From the NCBI RefSeq assembly GCF_001279585.1, contig NZ_LGEC01000038.1, positions 1 to 64,000 of the forward strand: a stretch of DNA of 64,000 bases, given 5' to 3'. This DNA comes from Nocardiopsis sp. NRRL B-16309 (lineage in GTDB: Bacteria; Actinomycetota; Actinomycetes; Streptosporangiales; Streptosporangiaceae). This document shows positions 62,180 to 64,000 of the stretch, in pieces. Below the pieces are notes generated by a model. That model had not been told where the DNA came from and made no database searches. It saw only the letters and a program-made list of their open reading frames with translations. Position numbers and translations under genes: made by a program. The stretch's first letter is position 1, and every line of letters begins with the position of its first letter.

Positions 62180-62878
62180 TCACAGGACGATGGTCACGAA
62201 CTCCGTGTCGGCCGTGTTGCGCACCACCACCGAGGCCACGTCCTGCGGGTCGACGTCCACGAAGCCGCTGGGACGGCTGCCCGCGACCGCGGTCTCGGCG
62301 GAGACCGTCCAGGTGGCGGCGACCTCCACACCGCCGTCCTCGGTGAGGACGACCACCTCGCACTCCTCGCCCTCCGGGATACCGGTGATCAACGACTCCA
62401 GTCGCAGGCCGGTGGACTCGGGTTCCAGGCGCACCGTGGCGCTCGCCCCGGTGTCCGGGTCCTCCTGCGCGGCGACCACGGTGCCCGACGCCAGATGGGT
62501 CACCTCCGACCGCTGGGGCTCCGCGGGCGCCAGGACCCGCCCCGTGATGACCCCGGCCCCGGCGAGCACCACTCCGGCCAGGACGGCGGCCAGGGCCAGG
62601 CGCAGGGCGCGGCGGCGGCGCTGGACCGCGCGTTCGGCCCCCGCTCGCCGGATCGTGGCGTGCAGCGGGCCCTGGGCCCCCTCGGGCGGCGGACCGTCCA
62701 GGAAGGCCTCCGGGGGCAGCTCGCCCAGGGTGTCGCGGACGGCGTCCAGCTCGCGCAGCTCCGCCCGGCACGGTTCGCAACCCGCCAGGTGGGCCTCCAG
62801 CGCGGCGGCCTCGTGCGTGTCCAGCGCTCCCAGGGCGTAGGCGCCCAGCAGTTCCGGGTCGTGGGTCCCTGACGTCAT
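62180..62878 (-). CDS. Anti-sigma factor, zinc-finger (RskA-like)
   Basis: This is a 232-aa membrane anti-sigma factor. The N-terminal zf-HC2 zinc-binding anti-sigma domain has HEAAALEAHLAGCEPCRAEL (HxxxCxxC, residues about 22-41). One transmembrane helix lies near residues 92-115 (LRLALAAVLAGVVLAGAGVI), followed by an extracytoplasmic RskA-type beta domain. The ATG overlaps the sigma-factor stop by 4 nt, so the two are made together. It should sequester the upstream ECF sigma factor until a surface signal releases it. Confidence 0.9.
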   Translation of the reverse strand: MTSGTHDPELLGAYALGALDTHEAAALEAHLAGCEPCRAELRELDAVRDTLGELPPEAFLDGPPPEGAQGPLHATIRRAGAERAVQRRRRALRLALAAVLAGVVLAGAGVITGRVLAPAEPQRSEVTHLASGTVVAAQEDPDTGASATVRLEPESTGLRLESLITGIPEGEECEVVVLTEDGGVEVAATWTVSAETAVAGSRPSGFVDVDPQDVASVVVRNTADTEFVTIVL

Positions 62879-63426
62879 CGGACCCTCCCCTTCCCCGGCG
62901 ACGCACGGCGGTCGAAGCGGCGGCGCAGGGCCTGCAGTGCGTGGTACGAGCGCGACTTGACCGTTCCCGGCGGCACCCCCAGCACCCGTGCGGCCTCCGC
63001 CACGCTGCGCTTGCGGAAATATACCTCGACCAGGACCGCGCGGTGGTCGGGGGAGAGGCTGTCCAGAGCGTCCATGACCACGATCGAGTCCACCACGGAA
63101 TCGGCGTGGTCGTCCTGCGGCGGCTCGGTACCGGGGGCGGGGGCGACCTCCGCGGGCCGTGCCTGGCGGGCCCGGGCCCGGTCGACGACGATGTTGCGCG
63201 CCACGGTCAACAGCCAGCCCCGCACCGAGCCCTTGGAGTTCACCAGCACATCGGGATTGCGCCAGGCCCGGATGAAGGTCTCCTGGGTGACGTCCTCGGA
63301 CGCGGCCCGGTCACCCGTCAGGCGGGCGGCGTAGGCCAGCACCGCCCTGCCGTGCTCGTCGTAGAGCGAACGGATCAGCGCCTCGTCCTCGGCTTCTCGC
63401 CGACGGCGCGAGCCCCACAGGGCCAT
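62875..63426 (-). CDS. ECF sigma-70 family RNA polymerase sigma factor
   Basis: This is a 183-aa group 4 sigma factor. Region 2 has LIRSLYDEHGRAVLAYAARL, DVTQETFIRAWRNPDV and GWLLTVARNIVVDRARARQ. Region 4 has LSPDHRAVLVEVYFRKRSVA and VLGVPPGTVKSRSYHALQAL, the recognition helix. The frame is open to 63624, but the ATG at 63426 has GGGAGGG upstream and gives the normal length. It is coupled to the anti-sigma gene and follows a COG4315-type protein gene, a SigK/RskA-like arrangement; the lipoprotein gene is a probable regulon member. Confidence 0.92.
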   Translation of the reverse strand: MALWGSRRRREAEDEALIRSLYDEHGRAVLAYAARLTGDRAASEDVTQETFIRAWRNPDVLVNSKGSVRGWLLTVARNIVVDRARARQARPAEVAPAPGTEPPQDDHADSVVDSIVVMDALDSLSPDHRAVLVEVYFRKRSVAEAARVLGVPPGTVKSRSYHALQALRRRFDRRASPGKGRVR

Positions 63427-63583
63427 CCGTCCCTCCCCCCTCTGCGGTTGGTCGGCCCCAGCCTCGCGGACTCGGGCCCCGTCCGCAATCCCCTTGTCGC
63501 TCCGGGCGGAGCCGAAGGGCCCCGGGGCGGGTGAGGGGGTCTCTCCCCGCCCCGGGGCCGCGGGGCCGCGCGGAGCGCGGGGG

Positions 63584-64000
63584 TCAGTATCCGCTGCCGG
63601 AGTCGTCATCGTCAGCGTCGTCATCGCCGGTGCCGTTGTCGTCTCCGGCGATCTCGCCGGTCGGGGTGACCGCGAACCAGACGTCGTCCACGCCGTGGCC
63701 GCTGACGTCGCCGGGGGCGTCGTCGGCGGCGTAGCGGTACAGCGCCCATCCGTTCAGGGTCACCTGGTCCAGCCGGTCCTCGCGCTCCACCGAGTCGAAC
63801 AGGGAGGCGTCGAGGCCGTCGGAGAAGTCGAACTCCGACATCGCCAGGACCGGCGGCCAGATCTCGGCGCAGTCGTCGAAGCAGGTCGCCTCGGGCGGGT
63901 CGGCGGAGTCCTGCTCGAAGCGGTACAGAGTGAAGCCCTCGTCGTCGACCAGGACCTCACCCAGTTCGGGGTCCTGCCTCACCTGGAAGCCCAGCGGGCA
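63584..64000 (-). CDS. COG4315-type secreted lipoprotein repeat protein (partial)
   Basis: The gene enters from the window's right edge, so its start is missing and only the last 138 codons or so are visible. The repeat units read LGEVLVDDEGFTLYRFEQDS then ATCFDDCAEIWPPVLA, and LNGWALYRYAADDAPGDVSG then WFAVTPTGE. The G..LV…G.TLY.F, C…CA..WPP pattern is the secreted COG4315 repeat. The C-terminus is an acidic Asp/Gly tail. Such lipoproteins are exported and often lie next to ECF sigma genes; the function is unknown. Confidence 0.82.
   Translation of the reverse strand, partial: CPLGFQVRQDPELGEVLVDDEGFTLYRFEQDSADPPEATCFDDCAEIWPPVLAMSEFDFSDGLDASLFDSVEREDRLDQVTLNGWALYRYAADDAPGDVSGHGVDDVWFAVTPTGEIAGDDNGTGDDDADDDDSGSGY

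Overview
The window is high-GC actinomycete chromosome. Codon use is strongly G/C at third positions, and GTG/TTG starts and ATGA/GTGA overlaps are common. The gene families (HelZ-type SNF2 with a SWIM partner, HTH_DUF5753/DUF397 pair, EACC1/caspase cassette, vWA plus zinc-ribbon pair) point to a Streptosporangiales/Streptomycetales-type organism. Nocardiopsis or a relative is my best guess, but this is inference from gene style only. I saw no rRNA, tRNA, CRISPR array or integrase.

Layout. (a) 1-20725 is mostly ordinary chromosome: a vWA protein with a zinc-ribbon membrane protein, an MHS-type MFS transporter, a helicase-associated-domain protein, a divergent HxlR/SnoaL pair, an XRE-cupin regulator divergent from a SAM methyltransferase, a HelZ-like SNF2 ATPase coupled to a SWIM protein, several unknowns, a SEC-C protein, and a secreted GH51 arabinofuranosidase behind a clear promoter and LacI-type operator.

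(b) 20984-58246 is a dense defence island. It holds a GmrSD-like DUF262/DUF1524 protein (minus), a decayed IS5-family element with perfect 17-bp ends, and a plus-strand Gabija-like pair (OLD/TOPRIM nuclease and UvrD helicase) whose third overlapping gene is a Wadjet JetD-like TOPRIM nuclease. Converging on this is a minus-strand operon of a kleisin-like JetA, two small winged-helix-like proteins and an SMC-like JetC. So the probable Wadjet condensin and its nuclease lie in two facing operons, with the nuclease coupled to the Gabija-like genes. Next come an HTH/DUF397/ATPase locus (the ATPase frameshifted), a Ser/Thr kinase, and a four-gene DISARM/HMA-like operon: SNF2 helicase, very large adenine methyltransferase, 2223-aa DEAD/DUF1998 helicase with a nuclease-like C-terminal domain, and a RelE-like::UvrD fusion. 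This operon ends in a perfect 24-bp hairpin. An HNH endonuclease gene and several gene remnants close the island.

(c) 58864-64000 holds a DUF429 protein, an EACC1-caspase conflict cassette whose RDD membrane tail has slipped out of frame, and a minus-strand group of an ECF sigma factor, its zinc-finger anti-sigma factor and a COG4315-type lipoprotein repeat protein cut by the window end.

The strongest candidates for something undescribed are the GajAB-JetD // JetA-X-Y-JetC face-to-face arrangement, and the kinase plus SNF2-methylase-DUF1998-RelE::UvrD operon. In the latter, the methylase C-terminal region looks compositionally foreign, as expected of a swapped specificity module.
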